DNA of 42,868 bases from Methylophilaceae bacterium (GTDB taxonomy: Bacteria > Pseudomonadota > Gammaproteobacteria > Burkholderiales > Methylophilaceae), in NCBI GenBank assembly GCA_028122555.1, contig JAOHSH010000006.1, positions 1 to 42,868 on the forward strand, given 5' to 3'. Shown piece after piece: positions 26,478 through 36,063 of this stretch. The notes beneath the pieces are model-generated. The model saw only the letters and a program-made list of their open reading frames with translations. It was not told the origin of the DNA and ran no database searches. Each line of letters starts with the position of its first letter. The stretch's first letter is position 1. The translations under genes and the position numbers were made by a program.

Positions 26478-28784
26478 TTAAAATACACCACCCATACCGA
26501 ATTGTAACTCAGTTACCTTATCATTTGTACCTTCATTTAGTGGTTTTGCGTATGTAATTGATAATGGCCCAAATGGTGAAAGCCAAACAGCCCCTATTCC
26601 CGCAGAAAACCGAGCTACATCTCCATCTATACCATTTTTAAATACACCCCCACCATCAACAAATGTACTAAGCCTAAAGCTTTGAACATTTTTTAACCCA
26701 GGTGGTGGAAAGAACAATTCAGCACTACCTAGTAAGGAAGTTTTACCTCCTGTTGTCTCCAATTCACCTGTAGCTATATTAAGTGTCTTTTCACCAACAG
26801 AAGCTTGATCATAGCCTCTTATAGTAGTTGCTCCACCCATAAAGAAGTTCTTGAAGAATGGAAATTTTTTATCTCCATAAGCATCTGCGAGCCCGACTGT
26901 ACCTTTAAGTTTAAAAGACATCCCGCCATCGATAGGCCAATATTTTTCTGCCTTACCTGATAATATATAATAATTCATATCAAAAACTGGAAGTCCAACC
27001 TGTGCAGTTGTTCTAAATACTTGTCCAGCAGTTGGGAATTGTGCATTATTTCTAGTATCTTTTCCATATGAAGCACTAACAGATAATGAGTCACTATTAC
27101 AATCAGTTGCTGTTGTACTTCCAGATATACTTCGACAATATTCTATGTAGTCTTGGGTGGCATTCGCACCAAGTTCGATATCAGTTAAATCAAGAGTGGC
27201 ACCAAAGGCAATAGAATTATATTCACTTAAAGGGATAGTAAAATCTATATTGGTTCCATAAGAAAATGTATTATATGAAGCTGTTGATAGATCTGAGGTA
27301 TTAACATCTTTTCTGTAAGCTCCAAATGTCCTAGATACACCATCATCAGTCCAGTAAGGATCTTGATAGCTTAAAGCGTAGGTTTTGTTAACCTCGCCTG
27401 TACTTACTGAGCTAGAAACAGTATTACCTGTACCTAAAAAATTTGATTGACTAACTGTAAAAGTACCTACTAAACCTTCACCAGAACTTACACCAGCACC
27501 TAACATTAATTTACCTGTATTTCTTTCTACTACCTGAAAATTCAAATCAATTTGATCAGTTACTCCGGGTACATTTGAGGTTTGTAAGTCAATATTATCA
27601 AAATATTGGGTTCGGGAAAGACGCTCTCTTGATCTATCAACCTTCTTTTTTGAATACCAAGATGATTCAAACTGCCTTAACTCTCTTCTTATTACACTGT
27701 CTTTTGTTTTTTCATTACCAAAAAAGTTAATTCTTCGCACATAAATTTTCTTTCCAGGATCAATAAAGTAATTAAAGCCTACTGTCCTTTCCTCCTTGTC
27801 AATCTCAGGTATTGCATTTGCATTAGAAAAAGCATAACCGTAGTCACCCAATATTTGATTAATTCTTGCAGTCGTTTGAGTTACTTGAGACCTGCTGAAA
27901 ACATTTCCTTCGTATGTGCCAATTTGAGCCTGAAGGAGTAATTCAGGTACATTTTCATATTTACCAGAAAGCTTACTTTTGGCAAAAGTGTACTTATTGC
28001 CTTCATCAACTGATATATCAATATAAACATGTCTTTTATTTTCTGAAATTCTTATTAGTGAAGAATTAATTTTAAAATCTAAATATCCTCTATCCATATA
28101 AAAACTTCTTAAATTCTCTAAGTCCCCATTTAAAACTTGTCGTGAATATCTATCATCTTTGTTATACCAAGATAAAATATTTGTTACCTTAAGATTAAAA
28201 TTATCCAATAAAGACTCGGTTGTAAAAAGTCTATTCCCAATAACATTAATTTCTTTAATTCTAGAAATACTTCCTTCTTCAACATAAATGTTTACTTGCA
28301 TTCTATTTCTTTCTAATGGAATAGCTTCTGCTTCAACCGAAGCAGTGTATTTACCAAGAGATAAATATTGCCTTGCTATTTCTTGCTCAACTTTTTTCAA
28401 ATCTGTTTTATCAAAGACTAGTCCAGCTGCAAAGTTCATCTGACTCAATCCAATTTTTAATTTATCATCCTGAAAAGCTTCTACTCCGAAAAAATTTAAC
28501 TCAGAAATAACTGGCTTTTCATTAACAATAATAATGATTTGAGTACCTTCTTGTTCAAGAGAAATATCTTTAAATTGACCAGTTTTATATAGAAGTTTAA
28601 TAGTACTGCTTACATCAACAGCTCCGATTGGATCATTTATCTCAAAAGGTATATTGTTAAAAACTAATCCAGGCTCGACTCTTTGCAGACCTTCAATTTT
28701 AATATCGCTTATTAAAGCAGACTTCTCTGCAAAGGCAGAAAAATTCATTAAGATCATAAATATTGTAAGTAAAAGTCTTTTCAT
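26478..28784 (-). CDS. bamA: Outer membrane protein assembly factor BamA
   Basis: A 768-residue Omp85 protein. The signal peptide ends near residue 19 (MNFSAFAEK), five POTRA domains span roughly 22-420, and the transmembrane beta-barrel fills the rest. The barrel has GGATTIRGYDQASVGE, the conserved lid-loop (V/I)RGY/F motif, and ends in Phe, the usual outer-membrane C-terminal signal. It inserts outer-membrane proteins. Its ATG shares one base with the rseP stop. Confidence 0.97.
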   Translation of the reverse strand: MKRLLLTIFMILMNFSAFAEKSALISDIKIEGLQRVEPGLVFNNIPFEINDPIGAVDVSSTIKLLYKTGQFKDISLEQEGTQIIIIVNEKPVISELNFFGVEAFQDDKLKIGLSQMNFAAGLVFDKTDLKKVEQEIARQYLSLGKYTASVEAEAIPLERNRMQVNIYVEEGSISRIKEINVIGNRLFTTESLLDNFNLKVTNILSWYNKDDRYSRQVLNGDLENLRSFYMDRGYLDFKINSSLIRISENKRHVYIDISVDEGNKYTFAKSKLSGKYENVPELLLQAQIGTYEGNVFSRSQVTQTTARINQILGDYGYAFSNANAIPEIDKEERTVGFNYFIDPGKKIYVRRINFFGNEKTKDSVIRRELRQFESSWYSKKKVDRSRERLSRTQYFDNIDLQTSNVPGVTDQIDLNFQVVERNTGKLMLGAGVSSGEGLVGTFTVSQSNFLGTGNTVSSSVSTGEVNKTYALSYQDPYWTDDGVSRTFGAYRKDVNTSDLSTASYNTFSYGTNIDFTIPLSEYNSIAFGATLDLTDIELGANATQDYIEYCRSISGSTTATDCNSDSLSVSASYGKDTRNNAQFPTAGQVFRTTAQVGLPVFDMNYYILSGKAEKYWPIDGGMSFKLKGTVGLADAYGDKKFPFFKNFFMGGATTIRGYDQASVGEKTLNIATGELETTGGKTSLLGSAELFFPPPGLKNVQSFRLSTFVDGGGVFKNGIDGDVARFSAGIGAVWLSPFGPLSITYAKPLNEGTNDKVTELQFGMGGVF

Positions 28785-30106
28785 TAACTAGTCAATAAAT
28801 TAAAAACGTCATTATATACCGCTAACATGAATAAAAGAAATAAAATAACAACGCCAAGTCTTTGAGATATAATCATATTTTGTTCTTTTAGTGGTCTGCC
28901 TAATGCTGCCTCAATCATATAAAAAAATAACTGTCCACCATCTAACATCGGTATTGGTAAAAGATTAAGGAAGCCAATATTAATATTTAAGAATACTAAA
29001 AAGCTTAGATACGCAATTAAGCTTATTGATAAAGTCTCTGAGGATAGTTCTGCAATTGAGATTGGGCCAGAAAGTAATCTCCAATCAATATTGCCTGTAA
29101 TAATATTAATGAAAGAATTAAATACCATTTTTATGCCATCAATAACATCATAAAATGATTTATAAATTACTTCTAAACTATTGTATTTAAAGTAATATAA
29201 GTATTTATTTCTATTTTCAAGATTCTGTTTAATTCTAACTCCAATAACAGCATTATTTTTAGAATTAAGATTTGGAGTAACTGAAGCTGAAATCAACGCA
29301 CCGTCTCTAACTAACTTTAAATTCAATGGTTCATTCACTCTACTGTTAATTAACTCAACGAAATCTGAAGAACTGTAAATAAGATTGTTATCAACGCTGA
29401 TAATCCTATCTTTTTTTCTAATACCTGATAATTCTGAGGGAGATCCAGGGGCAACATCAACTATTTCTAATGAATTCTCTGAGGATGGAAAAAAATATAT
29501 CCCATTCGGACTATTTTTATTAAGCTGCTTTCTTTTTAAATCTGTACGATCCGAACTATTGATCGTAATTACTATTTTTTCATTATTTCTTAACAAATTA
29601 TATGTTAAATCTCTATTTGCTAATTTAATAAGAGTTTTATTATGCTCTGCTACTGAACTTATTTTTTTATCATTAATAGAGATAATAATATCGTTTTTTT
29701 TAAAACCAAGTTTTTCTGAGATGCTATAGGAATTTACAGCGGTAATCTGAGGGAGTATTTTAAATTGCTCACCTTGATTTAAAAATAATAATAAAAGGAA
29801 AGCAAAAATAAAATTTATTAAAGGTCCGGCTAATACGATAAGTGATCTTTTTAATAAAGAAATATCTTTAAATAAATTTAAATCTTTAATCTTAGATTCT
29901 TCATAGAATTTAACAAAACCACCAAGTGGGATAAGTCTTAAACTAAACTCGGTCAAGCCAAATTGTTTTTTATATAAAACTTTACCGAATCCAACTGAAA
30001 ACTTCTCAATACTTACATTAAATATTTTTGCAACTATAAAATGTCCAAATTCATGAACAATCACAACCAAAGAAATAGTTATAATAAAAGAGAGCATGCT
30101 ATGCAA
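28784..30106 (-). CDS. rseP: Site-2 intramembrane zinc protease RseP
   Basis: A 440-residue polytopic protease that cleaves anti-sigma factors in envelope stress. The zinc motif HEFGH sits in the first membrane helix (VVIVHEFGHFIVAK, His18, Glu19, His22), two PDZ domains follow (about 110-200 and 205-280), and LLPIPMLDGGQLFF near 385 supplies the third ligand. Two starts are possible: TTG at 30106 with AAAGG eight bases upstream, overlapping dxr by eight bases, or ATG at 30097, one base after the dxr stop. Only three residues differ. Confidence 0.96.
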   Translation of the reverse strand: MHSMLSFIITISLVVIVHEFGHFIVAKIFNVSIEKFSVGFGKVLYKKQFGLTEFSLRLIPLGGFVKFYEESKIKDLNLFKDISLLKRSLIVLAGPLINFIFAFLLLLFLNQGEQFKILPQITAVNSYSISEKLGFKKNDIIISINDKKISSVAEHNKTLIKLANRDLTYNLLRNNEKIVITINSSDRTDLKRKQLNKNSPNGIYFFPSSENSLEIVDVAPGSPSELSGIRKKDRIISVDNNLIYSSSDFVELINSRVNEPLNLKLVRDGALISASVTPNLNSKNNAVIGVRIKQNLENRNKYLYYFKYNSLEVIYKSFYDVIDGIKMVFNSFINIITGNIDWRLLSGPISIAELSSETLSISLIAYLSFLVFLNINIGFLNLLPIPMLDGGQLFFYMIEAALGRPLKEQNMIISQRLGVVILFLLFMLAVYNDVFNLLTS

Positions 30107-31271
30107 ATTTTGTGCCTTTCAGTAATAGTTTTGCTTTAATTTTTGCCTCATTATCTATCGCAAGTATATCGTCAATACTATTGATGTTTGTACTTATTGC
30201 TCCACTAAGTGCTAATTCAATTAAGTCTGATATTTGTGTGAATTTTATTTTTTTGCTTAAAAAAGCATCGACTGCCACCTCATTGGCAGCATTAATTTCT
30301 ATTGGAAAACTCCCACCTTGCTCCAAACAATTATATGCTAATTTAAGACATCTAAATTTTTGTAAATTTGGGACTTCAAATTGTAAATCTTCAGATAAAG
30401 CTAAGCTTATTCCAGCTATACCTGAAGATATTCTTTCAGGATAACTTAAAGCATATGATATTGGAACTTTCATATTAGGTGTTCCAAGCTGAGCAAGACT
30501 ACTTCCGTCAATAAATTCAACAAGAGAATGAATAATACTTTGCGGGTGAATGAGTACCTCAATTTTTTTATAATCTATTTTAAATAAGAAAGCTGCCTCA
30601 ATCACCTCTAATCCCTTATTCATCATAGTGGCAGAGTCTATTGTTACCTTCTTACCCATTTTCCAATTTGGATGATTTAAGGCATCTTCAACTTTTACAT
30701 TTACTAAATCTTCTATTTTTGAATTTCTAAAGGGTCCGCCAGAGGCTGTTAAAATCAATTTATTAATTTTATCTGGATTATTTTCATCGTGAATAACTTG
30801 AAAAATTGCATTATGCTCACTATCAACAGGAATAATAAAGCCATTATTTATTTCACATGTTTTGGATAATAAATCACCAGCCATAACCATTGACTCTTTA
30901 TTTGCTAGAAGAATCTCCTTACCTTTTTTAGCAGCTTCCATTGTTGAGATTAAGCCAGCTGATCCAGAAATTGCAGCCAGAACAGTTGAGACATTTTCAT
31001 GGCCAGCTATATACTTATGTCCCTCAGAACCAAACAAAACTTCTGTTTTTTGATTCTTATTTTTTAATAAAGCTGATAACTCTACTTGTGATTTTTCATC
31101 TTTAGTGACAATATAAGCAGGTTGAAATTCAATAGCTTGATTTAATAATAAATCTAAATTTGTATGTCCAGATAGAGCAAAAATTTTAAATCTACTTGGA
31201 TGTAACCTTATAACATCCAGTGTGTTACAGCCAATACTTCCAGTTGAGCCAAGAATTGATATTATTTTCAT
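30099..31271 (-). CDS. dxr: 1-deoxy-D-xylulose-5-phosphate reductoisomerase
   Basis: A 390-residue enzyme of the MEP isoprenoid pathway. The NADPH motif ISILGSTGSIGCNTLDVI starts the protein; LANKESMVMAG, PVDSEHNAIFQ (metal Asp and Glu) and LTASGGPFR follow, with PNWKMGKKVTIDSATMMNKG. Cotranscription with uppS and cdsA groups precursor and carrier lipid synthesis. Confidence 0.97.
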   Translation of the reverse strand: MKIISILGSTGSIGCNTLDVIRLHPSRFKIFALSGHTNLDLLLNQAIEFQPAYIVTKDEKSQVELSALLKNKNQKTEVLFGSEGHKYIAGHENVSTVLAAISGSAGLISTMEAAKKGKEILLANKESMVMAGDLLSKTCEINNGFIIPVDSEHNAIFQVIHDENNPDKINKLILTASGGPFRNSKIEDLVNVKVEDALNHPNWKMGKKVTIDSATMMNKGLEVIEAAFLFKIDYKKIEVLIHPQSIIHSLVEFIDGSSLAQLGTPNMKVPISYALSYPERISSGIAGISLALSEDLQFEVPNLQKFRCLKLAYNCLEQGGSFPIEINAANEVAVDAFLSKKIKFTQISDLIELALSGAISTNINSIDDILAIDNEAKIKAKLLLKGTKFA

Positions 31272-32126
31272 TTAAATATATAAATAGCCGAAAGTAATAT
31301 ATAAAATTGGTATCGTTGGACAAAAACTATCTAATCTATCCAAAAAACCTCCATGACCTGGAATCAATGAACTACTGTCTTTGATTTTAGCCATTCTTTT
31401 TAAAAAAGATTCATAAATATCACCATATAAACTTAAAGCAGTTACTAAAAATGCCAATAAAAAACCTTCAATTAAACTTAAGTTTAAATATGAAAACCAA
31501 AAAAATACAAAAATAATATTACAAACAAATCCACCCAATAAACCTTCGAAAGTCTTACCTGGACTAATTTTTTTGGCTATTTTAATACTTCCAAAATTCT
31601 TACCTACAAAATACGCTCCAATATCTGCAAACCAAATCATTAGTAAAAGAATAATTAAAAAATCTTTATCTCCATAAAAGAAAAATAAAAGTGAAAGAAG
31701 CATTGGTGTAATATAAATAAGACCGTAAAAGACTTTAATTAACGGATTTGATGAAATTTTCTTATAAAAAATATCAATAGGGACAATTAGAAACCAAAAA
31801 AATAAAGTAAATGGAGCAAAAATTAAAATATACGAATCATAAATTTGATGTATTAAAAATGTGTCGTATTGTACCAATAAAGAGTTAAAAAAAGATGACG
31901 AGTATGAAAGATAATAATAAAAATACGTTAGTATCGGCAAAGTAGCTAAAACCCAATAAAATAAAGCACTTATACCTTTTATTTTTAAAATTTTACTTAA
32001 CTCAAATAATAAGAAACCACCAATAAAAATTACTAAACCTCCAAAGAAAATAGGGTCTAGAAAAAAATAAAAGGAAACAAAGATTACTAGCAGGACAATT
32101 GAAGATATTATTCTCTGGCTAAGCAT
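31272..32126 (-). CDS. cdsA: Phosphatidate cytidylyltransferase
   Basis: A 284-residue polytopic membrane enzyme (about eight helices) forming CDP-diacylglycerol. The C-terminal signature KISPGKTFEGLLGG, then GDIYESFLKRMAKIKDSSSL and IPGHGGFLDRLDS, holds the metal-binding Asp residues. Its ATG overlaps the uppS stop by one base (TAATG), and its stop adjoins the dxr start. Confidence 0.96.
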   Translation of the reverse strand: MLSQRIISSIVLLVIFVSFYFFLDPIFFGGLVIFIGGFLLFELSKILKIKGISALFYWVLATLPILTYFYYYLSYSSSFFNSLLVQYDTFLIHQIYDSYILIFAPFTLFFWFLIVPIDIFYKKISSNPLIKVFYGLIYITPMLLSLLFFFYGDKDFLIILLLMIWFADIGAYFVGKNFGSIKIAKKISPGKTFEGLLGGFVCNIIFVFFWFSYLNLSLIEGFLLAFLVTALSLYGDIYESFLKRMAKIKDSSSLIPGHGGFLDRLDSFCPTIPILYITFGYLYI

Positions 32127-32854
32127 TATTTTTCACCTTTAAGATTTCCAAATTTTCTTTCCGTATTTTGAAAAAAATATAATGCATTAACTAAGTCTTT
32201 GTCAGAGAAATCAGGCCATAAAGTATCAATGAAATATAGTTCTGAATAAGCAATCTGCCATAAAAGAAAATTACTTAACCTTCTCTGCCCCCCAGTTCTA
32301 ATTAATAAATCAACATCAGGCATTCCATTTGTATAAAGATTATCAATTAAATCTTTTTCTAATAAAGCCCCTTTCTTTTTAATAGCTGCTTTATTTACCG
32401 CCATTAATATTTCTGATCTAGCACCATAATTTAATGCAATGTTCAATTGTAGTCCTGTGTTTATCGATGATTCTTTAACTAAAGTCTTAATCTCAGATTG
32501 AAGCTTTTTAGTAAAAATACCAATATCGCCCAAAACACGAACCCTTATATTATTTTCTATAACTTTATTTCTTTGACTTTTTATTGAATCTGAAAAAAGA
32601 TTCATCAATCCATTTATTTCCTCAGATGGACGGTTCCAATTCTCAGTACTAAATGCATACAAAGTAGCAGTTGGGATATTATAATTAATTGCTGATTTAA
32701 TTATTACCTGTATGGAATTCAGTCCTTTTTTATGTCCAGCAATCCGTGGAAGAAGCCTTTTTTTTGCCCAACGACCATTCCCATCCATTATAACGGCTAA
32801 ATGTTTAGGGGCTTTTAATGGATTTAAAAATCTTTTTTTAAAAAAATAAAACAG
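32126..32854 (-). CDS. uppS: Undecaprenyl diphosphate synthase, probable non-ATG start
   Basis: A cis-prenyltransferase making the C55 lipid carrier for cell-wall synthesis. Motifs: MDGNGRWAKKR with the catalytic Asp, YAFSTENWNRP, LNYGARSEI and DLLIRTGGQRRLSNFLLWQ, YTELYF-like SELYFIDTLWPDF. The first ATG (32786-32788) encodes that first motif directly, giving 220 residues and losing the preceding core strand. The upstream codons read PKHLAVI in frame, exactly the expected strand, and the frame stays open back to the frr TAG. The best start for a full-length protein is CTG at 32852-32854, with GAGG seven bases before it, giving 242 residues and the catalytic Asp at 24 (26 in E. coli). An ATG-only caller would report 32126-32788. 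A one-base error in the 7T/7A run at 32833-32846 is the main alternative. Confidence 0.92.
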   Translation of the reverse strand: MFYFFKKRFLNPLKAPKHLAVIMDGNGRWAKKRLLPRIAGHKKGLNSIQVIIKSAINYNIPTATLYAFSTENWNRPSEEINGLMNLFSDSIKSQRNKVIENNIRVRVLGDIGIFTKKLQSEIKTLVKESSINTGLQLNIALNYGARSEILMAVNKAAIKKKGALLEKDLIDNLYTNGMPDVDLLIRTGGQRRLSNFLLWQIAYSELYFIDTLWPDFSDKDLVNALYFFQNTERKFGNLKGEK

Positions 32855-32869
32855 AGTGAAACCTCGGGC

Positions 32870-33424
32870 CTATATAGCCAACAAATCTTTTTCTTTTGCA
32901 TTAATTAGTTTATCAATCTCAATAATAAACTCATCAGTAATTTTTTGTATTTCTTCCTGCATTCTTCTCTCGTCATCTTCACTAATTTCTTTCACTTTTG
33001 ACATTTTTTTTAATATTTCGTTACAGTCACGGCGGATATTTCTAATTGCAATTTTTGAATTCTCACCTTCTGATTTTACAACCTTTATTAAATCTTTTCT
33101 TCTTTCTTCAGTTAAAGCTGGCATTGGAATTCTAATTAGCTCACCTGAAGTAGATGGATTTAATCCTAAATCACTTTCTCGAATTACTTTTTCTATCGTC
33201 TGAATCATAGTTTTCTCATATGGCTGAATATTGATTGTAGTTGCATCTGCAACCGTAATATTTGCAAGCTGAGTCAATAGAGTCTGGGTTCCATAATAAT
33301 CAACTGATATATGATCTAATATACCGGCATGTGCTCTACCTGTTCTTATTTTTGATAAATCTAATTTTAGAGCATCAACGCTTTTTTGCATTCTTATAAC
33401 TGCATTTTGTTTAACTTCATTCAT
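32870..33424 (-). CDS. frr: Ribosome recycling factor
   Basis: A 184-residue factor that splits post-termination ribosomes with EF-G. It is full length, with the conserved [23 protein letters not shown], the helix-rich three-helix bundle and [17 protein letters not shown]. Its TAG stop is followed in frame, with no further stop, by uppS. It lies 18 bases after pyrH. Confidence 0.97.
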   Translation of the reverse strand: MNEVKQNAVIRMQKSVDALKLDLSKIRTGRAHAGILDHISVDYYGTQTLLTQLANITVADATTINIQPYEKTMIQTIEKVIRESDLGLNPSTSGELIRIPMPALTEERRKDLIKVVKSEGENSKIAIRNIRRDCNEILKKMSKVKEISEDDERRMQEEIQKITDEFIIEIDKLINAKEKDLLAI

Positions 33425-33442
33425 TCCAAAACTTTCCTTGTC

Positions 33443-34162
33443 TTAATTCATAGTAACTAAAGTGCCCTCTTCTTTATCCAGAAGAAGATTTGTTAATGCA
33501 TCTTGCTTAAAAATATTAAAAACAGCAATTGGAAGCTTCTGATCTCTGCATAGAGTAAATGCTGTTGCATCCATTACTTTAAGGTTTTTATTTATAGCTT
33601 CATTAAAAGTCAACGTTTTGTACATCTTAGCTTTAGGGTTCTTTTCTGGATCATCTGAAAAAATACCATCTACTTTGGTGGCTTTAATCATAATATCAGC
33701 ATTAATCTCCATGGCTCTTAAAGCAGCCGCAGTATCTGTTGTAAAAAAAGGATTTCCAGTTCCAGCAGCAAATATAACAATTTTTTTATCTTCTAGATAC
33801 CTTATCGCTTTACCTCTTATATATGGCTCAACTATTTGATCAATATTTATTGCAGACTGGACTCTGCTATTAATTCCAGCATGCTTCATTGCATCCTGGA
33901 GTGCCAGTGCATTCATTACTGTTGCCAGCATCCCCATATAATCTGCTGTTGCCCTGTCCATCCCAGCAGCGCCAAGTGCTACCCCTCTAAAAATATTTCC
34001 ACCTCCAATAACAATTGCTATTTCTGCACCTATGGAGATGGCTAATTCTATTTCTTTTACTATTTTATTTATAGTATCGGGATTTACTCCAAATGCATCA
34101 TCACCCATCAAAGCTTCACCTGACAACTTCAAAAGAATTCTTTTATATTTTATATTTTTCAT
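33443..34162 (-). CDS. pyrH: UMP kinase
   Basis: A 239-residue amino-acid-kinase-fold enzyme making UDP from UMP. It has [49 protein letters not shown], and [21 protein letters not shown] terminator-like hairpin only 28 bases upstream separates it from tsf, so its expression probably depends on read-through. Confidence 0.97.
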   Translation of the reverse strand: MKNIKYKRILLKLSGEALMGDDAFGVNPDTINKIVKEIELAISIGAEIAIVIGGGNIFRGVALGAAGMDRATADYMGMLATVMNALALQDAMKHAGINSRVQSAINIDQIVEPYIRGKAIRYLEDKKIVIFAAGTGNPFFTTDTAAALRAMEINADIMIKATKVDGIFSDDPEKNPKAKMYKTLTFNEAINKNLKVMDATAFTLCRDQKLPIAVFNIFKQDALTNLLLDKEEGTLVTMN

Positions 34163-34190
34163 AAAGTCTTATTTTAGCTTGTTTTAGGTT

Positions 34191-34226
34191 AAAAAAAAGG
34201 ATTGCAATAAACAATCCTTTTTTTTA
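34191..34226. terminator. Intrinsic terminator or attenuator between tsf and pyrH
   Basis: Eight A, AAGGATTG-type stem (to 34204), loop CAATAAA (34205-34211), then CAATCCTT followed by T-run to 34225. On the minus strand it lies nine or more bases after the tsf stop and ends in a long T-run. There is no room for a full promoter before pyrH at 34162, so partial read-through is likely. Confidence 0.8.
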
Positions 34227-34235
34227 AGATAATTT

Positions 34236-35111
34236 TTATCCTTTAGATGCTGCTGCAACTTCAGCTGCAAAATCTTCCTCTTTCTTATCAATACCATCCC
34301 CAACAATATAGATATAAAAAGCATGTACTTTTGCATTATTGTTTTTTAGAAGTGTTTCAATTGTAATTTTTTCATCTTTAACAAAAGCTTGATTCATTAA
34401 TGTTATCTCTTTTAGAAATTTATTAACAGAGCCTTCAGCAATTTTTGGAAGCATCTCTTCAGGCTTACCTGCCTCTTTTGCTTTTTCTGTTGCCACTCTT
34501 CTTTCAGTTTCAATAAGCTCGGGATCAACACCAGCTTGATCTATTGCTTTTGGCTTTGTTGCAGCTATATGCATGGCAATATCTTTTCCTAACTCTTCGT
34601 TACCAGACTCTAAGTCCAGCATTACCCCAAGTTTTGATCCATGAATATAGGAATATAAAGAGCCTTTCGCACTATGATTAATAAATCTTCTTGGTGTAAT
34701 ATTTTCACCAATTTTTCCGATTAATTGTGTTCTCAATTCTTCTATAGTTAAGTTGTCAGTTTCCACTTTGCTAAGGTTTTCTATATCTGTAAGCTTTTGT
34801 TCAACAATAATCTTAGCTAATTTGTTTGTAAAATTAAGGAATTCCTCGTTTTTAGCACAAAAATCAGTTTCAGAATTAACTTCTATCAATGAACCAAATT
34901 TACTATCCTCAGATATATATGAGCTAACTACACCTTCAGCAGCAATTCTCCCTGCCGCTTTACTAGCTTTATTGCCAAAACGAACTCTAAGAATCTCTTC
35001 AGCTCTTGCCATATCACCATCTGCTTCTTTTAAAGCTTTCTTACAATCCATCATTGGTGCATCTGTTTTACCTCTTAATGCCATTACCATACTTGCAGTT
35101 ATTTCAGCCAT
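34236..35111 (-). CDS. tsf: Elongation factor Ts
   Basis: A 291-residue nucleotide exchange factor for EF-Tu. The N-terminal UBA-like domain has LRGKTDAPMMDCKKALKEA, followed by NKASKAAGRIAAEGV and the core motif VNSETDFCAKNEEF (the TDFV-type EF-Tu contact, here TDFC). The length matches the family. It is 31 bases after rpsB in the universal rpsB-tsf operon. Confidence 0.97.
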   Translation of the reverse strand: MAEITASMVMALRGKTDAPMMDCKKALKEADGDMARAEEILRVRFGNKASKAAGRIAAEGVVSSYISEDSKFGSLIEVNSETDFCAKNEEFLNFTNKLAKIIVEQKLTDIENLSKVETDNLTIEELRTQLIGKIGENITPRRFINHSAKGSLYSYIHGSKLGVMLDLESGNEELGKDIAMHIAATKPKAIDQAGVDPELIETERRVATEKAKEAGKPEEMLPKIAEGSVNKFLKEITLMNQAFVKDEKITIETLLKNNNAKVHAFYIYIVGDGIDKKEEDFAAEVAAASKG

Positions 35112-35142
35112 CGCCTATAAACTCCTATCTGTTCAAATTAAA

Positions 35143-35904
35143 CTAGTTTTTTTCTTCTTCCACCTCTTGATTTTGCTCAATATCTTCCTTTTCATTTGAA
35201 ACCATTTTAGCTAGATCATTGATAGCTTGATTTTTTCCATCAAGAATTGCATCAGCCATACCTCTGGCATACAATCGAATAGCTCTACTTGAATCATCAT
35301 TTCCAGGAATAACGTAATTAATATTTTCTATTGAATTATTTGTATCAACAATTCCAATAATAGGAATTCCTAATTTTGCAGCTTCTTCAATAGCGCCATT
35401 TTCATAACCTACATCAATAACAAAAATAGCATCAGGTAATGAAGCCATGCTCTTAATACCACCAATAGATCTTTCTAATTTATCAAGCTCTCTTGTTAGA
35501 TTAAGCCCTTCTTTTTTAGTTAATTTGTCTAGACTCCCATCTTCTTGCATCAACTGAAGTTCATTTAATCTTTTTATTGATTGTTTTACAGTTTTAAAAT
35601 TCGTTAACATCCCCCCCAACCATCTATAGTTGACGAAAGAACAATCAGCTCTTATAGCTTCCTCTTTGAGTATTTCCCTGGCTTGCCTCTTAGTGCCAAC
35701 AAATAAAATACGGCCCTTATTCGCAGCAAGTGTTTTTGCATACTTTAATGCATCATTAAACATGGGTAATGTTTTTTCAAGATTTACTATATGAATTTTA
35801 TTTCTGTCTCCAAAAATATAAGGTGCCATTTTTGGATTCCAATAACGGGTTTGATGTCCAAAATGAACACCCGCCTCTAACATTTGTCTCATAGTTATAG
35901 ACAT
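35143..35904 (-). CDS. rpsB: 30S ribosomal protein S2
   Basis: A 253-residue small-subunit protein. It begins with [20 protein letters not shown] and has [23 protein letters not shown] and PDAIFVID, with an acidic C-terminal tail. An AAGGAG lies upstream of the ATG. The 159-base spacer to map contains two hairpins that fit an autoregulatory leader. Confidence 0.98.
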   Translation of the reverse strand: MSITMRQMLEAGVHFGHQTRYWNPKMAPYIFGDRNKIHIVNLEKTLPMFNDALKYAKTLAANKGRILFVGTKRQAREILKEEAIRADCSFVNYRWLGGMLTNFKTVKQSIKRLNELQLMQEDGSLDKLTKKEGLNLTRELDKLERSIGGIKSMASLPDAIFVIDVGYENGAIEEAAKLGIPIIGIVDTNNSIENINYVIPGNDDSSRAIRLYARGMADAILDGKNQAINDLAKMVSNEKEDIEQNQEVEEEKN

Positions 35905-35934
35905 TTTGTATCTCCTTGTAAGGGTTAATCACTT

Positions 35935-36008
35935 CATTAAGTTTAAAATGACTATGTAAATAGCACCCTCAGCTAAACTTAATGGTTTATTTTTTCGTTA
36001 AAACGAAA
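35935..36008 (-). promoter_or_regulatory. Structured rpsB leader (S2/t44-type candidate)
   Basis: On the minus strand the leader has a short hairpin from TTTCGTT/AACGAAA (35993-35999 with 36002-36008) and then an 11-base-pair stem (35935-35945 with 35974-35984) enclosing a 28-base loop that contains GAGGGTGCTA. The stem ends about 30 bases before the rpsB ATG. In gammaproteobacteria the map-rpsB gap holds the t44 element, by which S2 represses its own operon; position and shape match, but I could not run a covariance model. Confidence 0.55.
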
Positions 36009-36015
36009 GCTGGCT

Positions 36016-36024
36016 ATGATAACA
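36016..36024 (-). promoter_or_regulatory. Extended -10 promoter candidate for rpsB-tsf
   Basis: On the minus strand this reads TGTTATCAT, an extended -10 (TGn plus TATCAT). Transcription would begin just before the two leader hairpins, as expected for a leader-regulated ribosomal protein operon. No good -35 is seen. Confidence 0.4.
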
Positions 36025-36063
36025 TATTTAATTAACAATTTCTTCTTATCCAAGCTTACTTAA

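Noticed and set aside
34753-35199. 148-residue plus-strand ORF
   Set aside because: Antisense to tsf and the end of rpsB, both certain genes.
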